Shown here piece after piece: positions 1-11,788 of a stretch of 64,000 nucleotides of DNA. The stretch is from positions 4,090,226-4,154,225 of the forward strand of contig CM030937.1 in the NCBI GenBank assembly GCA_018136815.1. The letters are read 5' to 3'. The stretch comes from Isochrysis galbana (Eukaryota > Haptophyta > Isochrysidales > Isochrysidaceae). Positions within the stretch are counted from its first letter, which is position 1. Each line of letters begins with the position of its first letter. The notes under the pieces were generated by a model that did not search any database, was not told the origin of the DNA, and worked only from the letters and a program-made list of their open reading frames with translations. The translations under genes and the position numbers were made by a program.

Positions 1-239
1 TATATGTTACTATGTCACAATGATGATACGAGCGTGGAGCGTGGCGGGAATGAGGGTGCCAGGCAGACAGCACTTTTCGCGCGCATCTCGCGCGCAGATG
101 GGGGGGGGAGGCGAATCACTAGCGTTCGCGGGCGAGGGGGGGGGGGCGAAACACACTGCACACTGCACACCACGAGCGACCACCCCGAAACACGGAAGGC
201 ACCCCCCAAAAAAACGACCACGACTATTTTTTGTTTGAG

Positions 240-312
240 TAACTTGTATGGCTTTGAGGCTATCAGGCGTCGGTGAGTTCGGGAGTATGCGAATAGTCTG
301 TCTTTGATATTT
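240..312 (-). mobile_element. LINE ORF2 C-terminal relic
   Basis: On the minus strand a short stretch reads KDRLFAYS and then, in another frame, TPDSLKAIQV. The same two segments follow each other in one frame near 59690-59750 (DRLFAYP, then TPDSLKTLYV) in the C-terminal part of a LINE ORF2, and again near 17160-17210. The relic is tiny and frameshifted. The rest of 1-1038 is GC-rich with long G runs. Its 70-260 part resembles 34055-34265, with shared CACCCCGAAACAC and CGACTATTTTTT blocks, so it is probably another repeat. No host gene is visible upstream of 1039. Confidence 0.45.
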
Positions 313-1038
313 TGCGCCGTCAATCTGTTTTTTGTTGGTGTGTACCCGGTCAATCTCACTCCACAGTGCACGGGGCATCGTGGCTGAGTGGCTCGACCAG
401 CAGTGGGCCTCCCGTCGCCCACGACCAACCGTTGCGGGGGGAGAGGGGGTCGTCAGGGGGAGGGAGGGGGGAGGCGTTTCCCCGTCGCCTCGGAGGCGCG
501 GGGGAGGTGCCGCCCGTCTTGTTCTTCGAGAGAAGAAGTCTTCCTTCATAAGAGTACATACAAGAAGTCGTGCGCGCGCCAACACGGCCACTTCCCCCCG
601 CCGCCACCGCCGCGCCCTCCCCCCCTCCCCCCGCGCGCGATGGGTGGTGGTCCGGTGCGGTCGGGCGCCCCACGCCCTTCCAGAGATTGTGGGCGGGGGG
701 GGGGGGGGGGGGGAGGAAGCTTGCTGAGGACAAGGCGGTGAGAGAGTGGAGTGAGTCCCAACTGGCGACGAGCGACAGTATATCATTCGTGTACTCTAGA
801 GCGAGTAGGAAGAAATCGCAACGCGCTCTACTCGCCCAACCGATCGGAGGAGGAGAGAAGGAGACGAGCGAGGAGAGAGTAGAAAACCGCCTGACACCAC
901 GAGATTGGCGACGAACAACGGCATCGCTGCTAGACAATACTACTCCTACGGGCAGGCCAGTTGGTTGAACCCCCTCGGCTCCCTTCCCCCCTCCCTTCCG
1001 CCCCCCTCCCCCCCCGCCCCCAAACCACCCACAGCAAC

Positions 1039-4000
1039 ATGGGCCGCGCCGCCGCCGCCGCCGCCGTCCTCGCGGCGACGGTCGCGTACGCGCAGAATTG
1101 TCCGACTGGTTCCAACCCCCGCGGAATCTGGTTCAACTTCGCCGAATCGATCGAGATCTACAACAACCTTGGTGGCATCGCAGGCGGTTCCGGCCTCATT
1201 TGCTCGCAGTCGCCCGGCACTGGAGGACCAGACACTTCTTGTGGCGAGGGATGCGGTTGCACCAACCCGGACGACGTCGCACCTCCAGGCACACCGCATG
1301 AGCTACGCTTCGGAAATGCCGGACGGGTGCGCTGTCGCAGCATGGACATCTGAGTAGAGGCGTCCGAGCAGGGAGCATTTGTGGGTGAGCTGCCAAGGCT
1401 GCCGGCTCACCTTTTGCGCGCCCAACGCCGTCGCAGGCCTACGATGGCACCGGGAGTGGAGGGGAGGTCTTCGATCTTGTCATCACCAACCTGACGGCTT
1501 ACACACCTTGGGAGTCCGACAAGAACGGCATCCAGGCGGGTGACTTGGGAGGCGTCAGTATGGCTGCCTCCACGGACACTCTCTTCCAAGTCGCTTTCTA
1601 TGAAGCTGGATCAAACATCCCGTACGTGATGTCCGAGGGTGCGCAAGGCCCATCCCGTCCTCATATTTCACAGTCCATACGTGCGTCACTAGAGTCTATC
1701 GTTGCAACTTGACACTCACAGTATGCCCCTTGGCTCTGGGCTAGATTTCGTCTTATGCTTCTACGACATGGACGCCGGTGTGCCAATCCCAGCTGCCAAT
1801 GTCGTGACGTATTCAAATTACTTAACCGAGGTGCTGACGGTGTGCAACTTCACCGAGTATGTCCACCAGGTGCGCCTGTTGAGGCAGCATCCCTCATGCC
1901 AAGCGACTGGGGTCGAAGGGCTGCTAGTGCGCAACTGTTGCTTTGCTCTTGAGTGCTCCGTCCTTCATCATCAACCTTGCTGTCGCAGGGTCGAACTACG
2001 CTTTCCGGCACGCCGAGTGTTGCCTCACAGACGCTGCTAGACGCCATGTGCAACAACATTGACGTCACTCCATACATGCAAATAACGGAATATCCTAACC
2101 CAGATGATCCTTCGACGACCTGCCTGGATGTTGTTGGCCTGCAACCCGGAAAGGGAAGCGACAACCCTATCTTTCAGGATTCGCCTCTCTTCAGCAACAC
2201 TGCTGACTGCAATCTGTACGACATTTGCCCCGCTGATGGTGAATCTGGCGGTGACCGAGGTAATATCGGGACCGACTTGATCACTTGCACCCCTGGGGAC
2301 GTTGTGGCCGGAGCCGGTGAATACCCCGCTGATGCTGACGTGGGCCTTGCAAACAATCCTTACCGGTGGACAATGCCAAAATTCATCTGCATAGATTACC
2401 CATCGGGACTGAGCAGCATTACGCTAAGGTAAAACGCTGCCGCGGAACCAAGGCCGGCTTGCCGGTTCCAAGCTCATGTCCACGCCCGCTGCAGCCCATC
2501 GTACACCATGTTGATCACAACTGCTCTTGCCATTGCTGACACCATTGCAGGTATAGCATCAGCGAATCGGCTGATGGGAGGTATGGCCGCAACTTTTTGA
2601 TCGGTGGCGCCGGCGCGGGCCAATGCATCTCAGTCCCTACTCCTCCTCCGCCGTCGTCACCGCCGCCTTCCGTGCCACCGCCGTCCATCCCACCTCCGTC
2701 TCCTCCACCGCCGTCACGCCCCCCTCCTTCTACACCGCCGTCGCCTCCACCCCCATCACCGGGGCCTCCCTTCCCAGGTGCTCCGCCGCCGTCACCGTCT
2801 CCATTTCCGGAACCATCGCCCCCGCTACCCACGCCGCCGCCGCCATCGACCCCTCCGCCTTCACCGTCGCCGTCTCCCTTTCCGGAACCATCGCCCCCCC
2901 CACCCACGCCGCCGCCGCCATCTCCCCCTCCGCCTTCACCGCCGCCGCCTTCACCTCCGCCGCCTTCGTCACCCCCACCGTCGCCATCGCCCGGTTCGCC
3001 TCCTGGTGGTGTGGACCAATGCTGCATGTGGAAATGGGCAGGCGAGACTGGACCGGCGTCTGGCATTTTCACTCTCGAACGGCCCATTCATCCCGCCCGC
3101 GCCTTTCCGCCTGGCCACCCAACCCTCTCCATTCCTTCGAATTCGTTTCTCTCTGCTGGCTCCTCGATTCCAGCTGATGACTCCACTGTTAATTCACAGT
3201 TTTGGACCAACGAGCAGCTGTCTAGTGGCGCCTGGGGGTATCCAGGCGACTTCCAAATTAGACCCACGTTTGGCGCCGTCGCCTTCTATGCATACAACTA
3301 CCCGTACATGCTCTCGGCCAACCCATTTGGTGACCTCAACGACCAGGGGCAGTGGAATATGGTGAGTCTATTTACTATTCGTGACTCGATGAACCAGCTG
3401 TATGCATTTTGGATCAACGACATGCCTTGGGATGGTTCGGCAGGCAGCATCGACGTGAAGGTGCGTGGCACAGGCGCCCTAGCTCAGCCTGCTTTCAACG
3501 AAGACACTCTTCTCCTCATGCAGAACGACGCTTTCGGCAAGGATGACTATCAATTCTACCGCGGCAACGGCATATTCAAGTGGAAGTGGCTCGCATGCTG
3601 CACTACGGGAGTCGTCATGGGACCCCTGCCTTCTGACACCATTGATAACTTCTCTATCAATTGGCAGATGCTCTGCAAGCAAGCCGGGGGCGACGCCAAT
3701 AACCCAAACAGTGGGCTCGTCCAAGGCGTTCGCATTTACCAGTGGGCTAACCCGACGGGCCTGGTCGCGAACATGCGCCTCGTGCATTATGACGTCCCGC
3801 TGCCGTTTGCATGCGATGCCAAATACGACGCCACCATGTGGGTGATCACTCAAGTCATCGTCTTGGATGGCTCCATCACCTGTGACGATATCGGTATCGA
3901 CGAACGTGCTACGTTTGCGGAGCGGGTTGCCGCGTGGACAAATGTCGACATCACTTCCGCCAATGTGGCCGTCTGGTTTGATTGCGAAACGGCGCCAATC

Positions 4001-6622
4001 ACCGTGCACATCCGCATCTCGCAGCGCATGGATGTTCTCACCCTCGACGTCAATAGTATCGCTGACTTGCTGCGCACGTATACAACATCAAACAACAACC
4101 TGGACCTCGCGATATCCCAGGTTGGCGACGTTTTCGTCAACTTGCCGGGATACGATGGGATTCCCTGCGACAACACTCTGGTCGGCCGGCGTATGGATGT
4201 GATCTCAGAGATCCCGTTCCCGAGAGCACCTTACGGGGGCGTCACACTCGACTGTGAGGCTTGCGCTGACCACTGCGCCCAATGGACGAACTGCGGCGAG
4301 TGTGCCGCCGATTCACAGTGCGGATGGGTCGAGGGTATGGACCCGTCAACGGGCAGTTGCGTGAGCGTGTTCAGCGTGCAAGCTTACGACACAAGCTATG
4401 CCGGCCCGTCCAGGTGCTGCAGCGCGTGCTCTCGCCACTCTTACGAGCACTCGTGCCTGGGCGAGCCTGGCTGCGGCTGGGCACCGCTCGATGGCGCGCG
4501 TGGGCTGTGTGTCTCAGGCGTTCCGGATTTTCCCTGTCAAGACGATCTGATCAACGTCATTTGGGAGCCGCCGACACATGATGTTGAGCTACACCGCGAG
4601 ATTCACAAGACCTGGGTGAAATATAACACAGCTCCGCCCCCGACGGTAAGCAGCGAATGCTTCGACTTTCACGACCTTTCGTTTGACGTTGTCAAACGCT
4701 TTGAGCCGATGTTGTCATATCCTGAAGGCCATCCGAAGCACACAGTCGCCGTCAATCAAGCCCTGTGGGGCAACAACTGGTACGACGCCTCTTTCGGCAT
4801 TCCTCACGAGGACACTTGGTGCAAGAATGGTGATGGCCCGGATGGGGCAAATGGATGGCGGGCCTCGTGCGTCGAACACCTCTATGGCGCCGAGGCGTAT
4901 TACGCCTATGGCTTTCCCGATGCTTGGTCGACGAATAGTGGCGCGTCACGGCATGAGTCGATTGTTGTTATGCAGGTTGTCGACACCCTCGGCGAGTCCT
5001 TCGTTCTCCTCTTGGTTGACAAGGCGCACGACGGTTCCGGTGGGTCGCTAGATTTATGCATCACCATGAAAGGTGTTTCCACAGTTTCCTTCTCCGCCGT
5101 ATTTCAACGATGGATCACTTTTACTGAGGGCCAGGAGCAGATTTTCAAACAAAACGTGCTTGCTTGGGCGAACAGCAAAGTCAATGCCACCTCCGAAGAG
5201 GTCTCAAGTGTCAAAGTCGTCCGGCGCCACCATCCTCATTACCCAGGCCTGTTCTACATTCAGGCGCGTATTGCATGCTTTTCGGCCGTGCAGGCTGATG
5301 CAATCTACGATGAGCTCGCTCTTCTTGACCGCGTTTCTGCATCGTATGCGTTCGGTATCTTCATGACGGACCCTATGAGCGGCAACCCGATGCCTGGCGT
5401 CCTCATGTTGGAGTTGCCCACCACCGACCCAGTCGTTTTCTTCGACGACAAATACAACGAGCGCCTCCAGAACTTTTACAACTACACGGAGTCGACCGAC
5501 TCTGATTACATCCTGCGCGGGCAAATAAATGCCCATTGGGAATGGGACGCCTGCTGTTCCGATGGGCTCATACTTGGTCCGACACCTGCGACCTCATGGT
5601 CGGTTAACATTGCTGTGCTGTCTTACACCAACCTCGACTTTTTCAAGATTGGCACGTACAATGCGGAGAAGGAGGGTCTGGGCTTCTATACCCTTCCTAT
5701 TCACTTTGCCAATGCTACATACGGTGGCGTGCTCATTGAAGGTGGGACTCTGACTGAGTATTGCCAGACCATGTACTCAACGACGCTCTATCCCGGCGCT
5801 ATTGATTTCTCGAATGTCCTGACGAGCTACACGCAAAGTCAGTGTAATGCTTGCATGGATGACGTGTCATGCGTGTTCGCGCCACTCAATGGTGGGTGTG
5901 TCTCTGTTCGCTCCTACCAAGAGAGCTATGGCTGTCCCCGCCAGCGCTTGTCGCCGCAGATCTCTCTATTCTCCCGCAGTGGAGAGAAGGCCGACGGCGT
6001 CTTCCAGAACTCTACGAGGGTCGTGCAGGCCTCCATCCCCGGCTTTCTCACCACAACGTGCCCGTGTAACATGGAATATCGGTTGCTCTTGGTAGTCTTC
6101 GATCTCCACACCTATCAGCAAGTTTACCTGAAGCAGGACGTGGCGCCGCGTCTGGATCATAAGTACACTTTCATCGACGTCCCTTGCCTCGAGCCGGGTA
6201 GGACTTACGTTTTCTACCTCTACAATTGCTTTCACCAACGGGACGTTGGTCCATTCGACGATTGTAGTCAGCCAGCTATCGTGATCGACCGTGTTCCCTT
6301 CTCGCCACCCTCGCCTCCTCCTTTCGATCCTCCTTCCCCGACGCCGCCATTACCGCCCCCATTCGTTCCGCCGCCGTCACCGCCGCCGTCGCCGCCGTCT
6401 CCCCCTCCTCGTCCACCATTGCCGCCTGCTCCACCGTCCCCACCCCCGTTTCCTCCCCCGCCACCAAAACCGCCACCAAAACCGCCACCAAAACCACCGA
6501 GTCCGCCGCCACCAAAACCGCCGCCGTCACCGCCGCCATTGCCGCCACCTGCTCAAAGACTGAGTGGCCTCAACTTCCTCGGGCGGAGAAAAGCGAGTGA
6601 AACGAGCCCGTTGTACCTGTAA
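1039..6622 (+). CDS. Secreted pherophorin-like proline-rich protein with PSI-type Cys motifs
   Basis: Five exons can be read: 1039-1326, 1437-1621, 1722-1869, 1989-2428 and 2551-6622. All four introns are GT-AG, 100-122 nt, and keep phase, giving about 1,710 aa. The first donor (GTGCGC) is the least certain. Residues 1-19 (Ala-rich, ending VAYAQ) are a signal peptide. Residues near 100-210 carry ITNLTAYTPWESDKNG and DFVLCFYDMDAG, a pattern I associate with algal pherophorin-like proteins. A proline-rich linker (SPPPP type) lies at about 384-504 and a second closes the protein at 1603-1687. Between them two similar modules each hold a W-x-W-x-ACC-x2-G-x3-GPxP block (near 697 and 1349). Cys-rich PSI-like motifs lie near 922, 977 and 1453. 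Likely role: extracellular matrix or cell surface. A GTAAGT overlaps the stop codon, so a further exon cannot be excluded. Confidence 0.8.
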
Positions 6623-6877
6623 GTTCAGATATTGCAATGAGATGCTTGGACTAGTCTCTTGACGCACATTGGATGAGTGTTCCAAGGTCATCAGGAATTG
6701 TCAGCACCAATACCAATCTCTACATGCGTATTACCACCACACCAAGCACTACATGTTGCAGAATACAGCGAAACGAGGGGAAAGCACGCGGTAGTGATTT
6801 GAGGTGAATATGTGTGAGTGTCATCCCCATGACCAGAAAAACACATCTAGAGATTTGGGGCTATCACCTACTACGGA
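6623..6877. other. 3' flank of the pherophorin-like gene
   Basis: About 250 bp of lower-GC sequence between the stop codon and the stem-loop that opens the next retroelement. I see no ORF, RNA gene or repeat here; it probably holds the 3' UTR. Confidence 0.5.
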
Positions 6878-8325
6878 GAACTAAGTTTATCCTTGGTTCA
6901 ACTATCTTTAAAAAGATAGGGTCATGGAGCGCGCGTCGCTCCCCTCCTCCGCCTGCCGTCACCCCCGCCGCGCCGGCCGATCGGGCCGCGACCAACGCCG
7001 CGCCGCCCAGGCGGCCGCGAGCTGCGCCCAAGACTGACCAGGTGTGCACGAGCCACGGCCCGTGCCGCCCCCGGCGAGCCACACAGCCACAAGGCCACCA
7101 TGGCGCCAGCATGCCCACACAATTCCCTCCACCTCTCCAGCCGAATATGGACAGCCCCAAAGAGGGCCAGGGCGTCAAAGAGATGCCTCCCATAGGGAAA
7201 GCCTCCGGGCTGGGCCCCTACACCCTCGAGGCACTGGCCTCGTGCGTGAGCACGAGGTACAGCCCCGACCAACCAACACCAACCCCCTCAACAGGGGATT
7301 GAATGCGCAATCCAGCCAAGGATCTGCAGCAAACAGTCCCCTGGGCACGAGGACACAACCAACAGGACGAACCACACCGTACGAGCCCTCACAGCCTCTC
7401 ACCACCCGCCCCCTTTGTGGGAGAGGTTCCACCCGCACCCACGAGCCGGCCGGGCCCCCAACAACAAGCAATCTCTCACGACTCAGACAAACAAGGCTAA
7501 AGGCCCCAACTCAAACAAAACATGGAATGCATCGTACACACTCGCCTACCCGGGCGGAGAGCACGGCAGCCCCCTGAAGGGCCCTAGTCTTCCACCCTCT
7601 CCAAACCCTCCCCCCCACATTGAGGGGCCCATCGCGAAAGACACGGCACCAAAGTCTCATCGAACGCCCTCCACTATGTCTCAGATCAACAATGAAATGG
7701 ACACCATCCAAGAAACGGAGCCGCTAGAATTCGACATCATGGACAAAATCATCATCGTGTTCGAGCCATCGGACCGCAGCGTCAAGGTGAAAGATGAAGA
7801 AGCTCTCGGCGCCATAGTGGCCCGCCTCAACAGGCTCGAGTAGGGCTGTCGAGTCGAGCGCTACCGGAGGGCTCTGAGCCACTCCGTCGCGAGCGGCACC
7901 GGCGGTTAGCGCGGCGCTCTGGCCCTCCCCCCCGCCGGGAGTCGGGTGAATGAAATTCTGGATGGGGTCGGGCATCCCCTTTTGGGTGTCTGGACTGGGA
8001 ACGAACGGCGAACGAAGGGCTGTGGGGCGGCGAGGCGCTCCTAGCGGCCCTAGAGTGTTGGATTGTAAGAGATGGTTAGACCTACAAAGAACTCTTCCCT
8101 CAGGGAGGGAGCCTAGGCTGCTTGAGTGCAGCGACGCAGCGAACAACGACGGACAACGAACCTGAGAACAACAGGATACACCGACTCACGAACACACCGG
8201 AATCATTCACCCAAACCAAGCAAATTATCAAGCAACCGAGACCCCAAATCGGGATTCCGGGACGGAAAAGTTGTGTCCAATTAGCTAGTGGGGTTGGCTA
8301 GGATATAACATTAATTATTTTGTTG
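6878..8325 (+). mobile_element. Stem-loop-headed LINE derivative with ORF1 relic
   Basis: Two stem-loops stand side by side: arms GAACTAAG/CTTGGTTC at 6878-6899 and CTATCTTT/AAAGATAG at 6902-6919. GGGTCATGG follows, with the ATG at 6924. The next bases (GAGCGCGC..., then a block encoding QVCTSHGPCRPR) match the ORF1 start of the fuller LINE at 45.9 kb, but the frame is broken. A short open stretch at 7676-7843 (MSQINNEMDTIQ... ending RLNRLE) occupies the place of the acidic N-terminal region of ORF1 (compare 46420-46545). The 3' tail (GGGATTCCGGGAC, then AAAAGTTGTGTCCAA and an AT-rich end near 8325) also occurs at about 11435-11515 and 27573-27650, defining one family. No AP endonuclease or RT remains. 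I could not find a target-site duplication. Confidence 0.6.
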
Positions 8326-8386
8326 AGGGGACTCTCGGGTCCCCCCAGATGGCCAGCTGGGCCAGCTCAGGGGGCAGTGGAGGCTG

Positions 8387-9243
8387 TGTCGCATTCGCGA
8401 TGTCTCAGAGGCAAAAAGAAATAACACTAAAGAGAAAAACAGTAAACAGTAAAAAGAAACAGAGGAAGAAAGAAGAAAAAGAGTGAAAGAAAGAAGAAAA
8501 AAACCTAGAGTATATAGGGTGGTTCTCAGCCCTTCCCATCGGCCCTATGGCTACGTAAAGATTCGCGTGGCATAGTGGTTCAACCCACCGCCTCCACCAA
8601 CCTTTTGCTCTGGGTCGCGAGTTCGAGTCCGGACGGAGCGCTCTGCAGTTCGAGCTCCTTCTCCTCTCCGCTCTTCTTCTACAGTTAAGTTCCGCGCTCT
8701 TCTTCTACAGTTAAGTTCCGCGCTCTCCTTCTACAGTTAAGTTCCGCGCTCTCCTTCTACAGTTAAGTTCCGCGCTCTTCTTCTACAGTTAAGTTCCACG
8801 CTCTTCTTCTACCAGTAAATTCCACGCCCTAAAAATTCCTGCCTCTTCCTACTGTAAAAAATCCTGCCTTCCTACTATTAAATATCCTGCCTTCCTACTG
8901 TAAAAATAAATCCTGCCTCCGTCGCCTTGCCAAGACATTTCCTCTGCCTTCCTGCCGGCTTCCTTGCCGGCTCTTTCCGCCCCGGTTTCCCGCTTGTCTC
9001 GAAATCTCCGCCCCGGTTTCACCGCATTACGACCAAGCTTAGTGGGGAAACTCCTCGTCCTCGTCCAGTTCCAGTTCCGTTACCCGAAAATCTCGTTCAT
9101 CTCGTCGGGCCCTCGGGCCATCTCGTTCATCTCGTCGGGCCATCAAGGCCATCTCGTCGTCGGCCCATCAGGCCATCTCGTTACATCTCGTTCATCTCGT
9201 TACAATCCAAGCTGCGGCTTTGATTTAATCGTTGAATGCCACA
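8387..9243 (+). mobile_element. Solo LTR (fossil LTR element)
   Basis: A 857-bp block starts TGTCGCATTC and ends CCACA, flanked by the 5-bp duplication GGCTG (8382-8386 and 9244-9248). It is homologous to the two LTRs at 25508-26203 and 26269-27034, so it is a solo LTR. Parts: a purine-rich first section, a TATATAGGG core promoter near 8513, then a tRNA-like block with an A-box-like TGGCATAGTGG (about 8568) and a B-box-like GAGTTCGAGTCC (about 8619), then a tandem array of about 27 bp (TTCTTCTACAGTTAAG core, about six copies, 8670-8800), then TCTCGTTCATCTCGT repeats. No coding sequence. Confidence 0.8.
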
Positions 9244-9248
9244 GGCTG

Positions 9249-9563
9249 CAGGCTGGGGCTGGGCCCCTGGCCTCCTCTGCCTCTCCCACGCTGGCCTCGC
9301 TGGCCCTGGGTGCCTTCCTGGCGGTTCAGGTGGTCTGTGGCTCAGTGGTGGGTGGGGGGTCAGTACGATGTGGGGCCAGTTCAGGCGGATGCATGCGGCG
9401 CGCGTCGCGCGCTCGGCGGTAGAATGGGCAGGAGTGGTGTCAGCTCAGCCCCTGCCAAGCGTTGTGTGTGCAGGCCCACCCAGAGGGTGTCTGCGATGGA
9501 GGAGGGAGGAGGGGGGGAACGCGGCCCCCATGACCCTATCAGTTTTACTGATAGTTTGACACT
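9249..9563 (-). mobile_element. Retroelement head, minus orientation
   Basis: Read on the minus strand from 9563, this begins AAACTATCAGT, loop, ACTGATAG, then GGGTCATGG and a GC-rich head like those at 21.27, 21.82 and 62.92 kb. The head continues beyond the solo LTR: 8340-8386 reads on the minus strand as more of the same GC-rich family sequence, so the LTR element inserted into this copy. It keeps no protein-coding domain. Confidence 0.65.
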
Positions 9564-9820
9564 CTAAGGGTAGAGCGTGCGGCGTGGTGCGGCTCCCTTT
9601 ATCCACGACAGGGTCAACACCGGGTAAACGTGAACCCATACACCCTGGACAAGATACAAGATAAGAGCGGAGGAAGAGGGAGGGGAGGGGGGAGTGGCAG
9701 CTCCCCCCTCCGGCGATAACGTGTCTTCTCGCCATGTTTAGGTAAGAGAAGACGGGGGCGCCAGAGTCAGGAGGGAAGGGCCGCGGCTCGCCGCGGCCAC
9801 TCGCTCCGACGACTGACGAG

Positions 9821-11164
9821 TAGGGGTAGGCCAAAATATCCACAATTTTTCACCCAAATATCCATTGGAAATATCTCCCATATATCCAGAAAATCGGCCC
9901 AAATATCCAAGAAATATCCGGAGATATCCATATATCCGCATCGCCATACGCCATACGCGCATGCACGCCGTTGCGTAAAAAAAAGCTCTTCTGGCTCTGT
10001 GCTCTTTGCTCACAGCTCTCCTGCTTATCCTTATTCCTAACCTACTAGCAATACAATACATGTCTTGATCTTGAGATGTGATGAGGCAATATAATATTTG
10101 ACTACAAACACAATCACATTGACGTGCGGCTACGCTGGTTGCTATTGAATCGCAACATGATGGAGGCCTCAATCTGATCTGCCAAAGATTTAGCACGCAG
10201 GTGCGCTTCTGCTTCTTCTCGTTCCTCGAGAAGTACTCCATCTCCACCTTGTTCTTGCCGTGCAAACTCCCCTCGCCCATCTTGGTGATCACGCCCTTGC
10301 CGAACGTCTCGTGGAGGACTCTGACTCCCACCTTCAATGGGATGGTGGGAATCGGAGTCGAGACGTCGGCCGTCATCTCCTCGATCTCCTCGTTGCCCAC
10401 GGTTCCGTGGCCGCGCTCCTCCTCGTCCACAATGGTCTCGCCGCGCCGCGACTCGTCCGAGTCGCTCGGGTCGCTAAGCGCGCGCGTCGGCTGATCGCCG
10501 ACGTCTCTGTCCGCGACCCTGCGTTGAGCGGAGCGGCTTGAGCGAGACGAGCGGCGTAATCCTGAGCGAGGGCGGTGGGAATGGAGTGAGCCGCGCATTC
10601 GCGAGGGGGGAGAGGGAAGTGCCCCTGCTCTGCGCCTTGGGCATTGGGCATTGGCGCGATGCGCGATGGCGGCTGGCGGGAAGGCGCGCAATGATGTGAG
10701 AAGGAGCGGGGAGCGAGCGCGGGAGCGAGCGGAGAGGGAGGGGGAGCGGGAGGAGACGGCAGAGGGGGGCTGCGAGCGCGCCAGAGGGAGGGGGAGGGGG
10801 GAGGGGGAGGGGGGAGGGGGACGCCCAGGCCCAGGGCAGGGGCAGGGGGACTGCCACACCTCTCATGACAGACCAGGCAAGGCTCCGTTCGGGATGAGAT
10901 AGACGTCTTTATTATAGGAACAGCTCATTTTATTACGTATCTATCGGTATCACCTCTTATCGTCTGTTTGCCGCCCCCCAGCCCCCGAGCCCCCCCCCTC
11001 CTTCCGCTCCCTCCCCGTCCCCCCCGCGCCTCGCGGCGCCCACAAAGTGTTTTGTTTTTGGGGTTGGGGCGCAGACCATGCCCAAATATCCACCAAATAT
11101 CCAAATGCCAAAAAATCCGCCCAAATATCCAAGAGATATATCCGGATATCTTGGCCTACCCCTA
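9821..11164. mobile_element. hAT-like non-autonomous DNA transposon
   Basis: The 1,344-bp element has inverted ends (TAGGGGTAGGCCAA at the left, its complement TTGGCCTACCCCTA at the right) and an exact 8-bp duplication CTGACGAG at 9813-9820 and 11165-11172. The 8-bp duplication and TAGGG-type ends are hAT hallmarks. Both subterminal zones are packed with AAATATCC motifs (about 9835-9950 and 11090-11150), the usual arrangement for hAT transposase binding. No transposase is encoded; the interior instead holds an unrelated coding-like segment on the minus strand. A hAT dimerisation-domain fragment lies elsewhere in the window (33.1 kb), but a link to this element is not shown. Confidence 0.85.
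10150..10660 (-). pseudogene. Captured coding segment inside the hAT-like element
   Basis: The minus-strand frame here reads an acidic stretch (ETIVDEEERGHGT ... EEIEEMTADVSTPIP) and then a compact domain: VGVRVLHETFGKGVITKM, KVEMEYF and LNLWQIRLRPP. A G-x-RV-x-H-x-x-FG-x-G-V-I start followed by beta-strand-like segments resembles the small Tudor-like or KOW-type barrel found, for example, at the C terminus of UvrD/PcrA helicases. The open frame runs from 10859 to 9738 and so leaves the element through its end, so the natural 3' end of the gene is missing. I infer a host exon carried by the transposon. Function unknown. Confidence 0.4.
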
Positions 11165-11788
11165 CTGACGAGGGAGATCAGCGATCAGCGCTTCTGGGCT
11201 TCCTCTTCCTATTTCACGAGTGCCCCCCCCCCCATGCGTTCCTGCGTTGTTTTTAACCCGAAAGGGGTTTTCCCCCGGCGTGGACTCGAAGAGAGGACGC
11301 GCTGGGGTGCGCGGGGTCGGTGCGTGCACTGGGGGAAGGACAAATATCGAGGGGAGGGGCAGTGCCCCCTCCCCCCTCCCCCCTCCCCCGGTAGCCTGTA
11401 GCACTCGGACACCTGGCTCTTCAGGCATGGGCATGGCGGGATTCCGGGACTGAAAAGTTGTGTCCAATGAGCTAGTGGGGTTGGCTAGGATATAACATCA
11501 ATTATTTTATTTTTTGTTTTGATGGCTCAACTTGCGTCTGTCCCATATTCGACGGAACGTGACCTATATGCGTAGGGTCTAACAGTAGTGATGAACACCT
11601 GTAAAAAACAACTACCCGAGGAAACTGACAACGCTTTTTGAGTGCGTTCAGCCGGCGCTCTCTCGGTCGGCCGGCTCACCTTGGATCCCTCCCTCCCTGC
11701 CTTTCGCCCGACCGCGCGCGCTCGCTCGGTCTCCTTGGCCACTTCTGTTGCTGGCTCGCCCACCCTCGCTCGCGTCGCGCCTCTGACG

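Larger units (their letters stand above)
9570..11515 (+). mobile_element. 3' part of a LINE derivative, split by a hAT-like element
   Basis: 9640-9812 and 11173-11515 together align with the unbroken stretch about 27185-27650. Shared blocks are a CGTGTCTTCTCGCC / GGTAAGAGAAGACG stem, the CCGCGGCTCGCCGCGG palindrome, and the tail GGGATTCCGGGAC ... AGCTAGTGGGGTTGG ending in an AT-rich run. The interruption is exactly the hAT-like element at 9821-11164 plus its 8-bp duplication. The AT-rich end lies about 270 bp upstream of the start codon of the gene at 11789. Confidence 0.7.

Noticed and set aside
10-786. Long minus- and plus-strand frames in the first kilobase
   Set aside because: GC-rich homopolymers keep all frames open; the only homology is a short LINE relic at 240-312.
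2515-3087. Minus-strand glycine-rich frame of 190 aa
   Set aside because: It is the antisense of the proline-rich linker of the pherophorin-like gene; GGA/GGC repeats mirror CCG/CCT repeats.
8560-8640. tRNA gene candidate (A-box and B-box strings)
   Set aside because: No convincing acceptor stem or anticodon arm could be paired, and the block is a fixed part of three LTRs.
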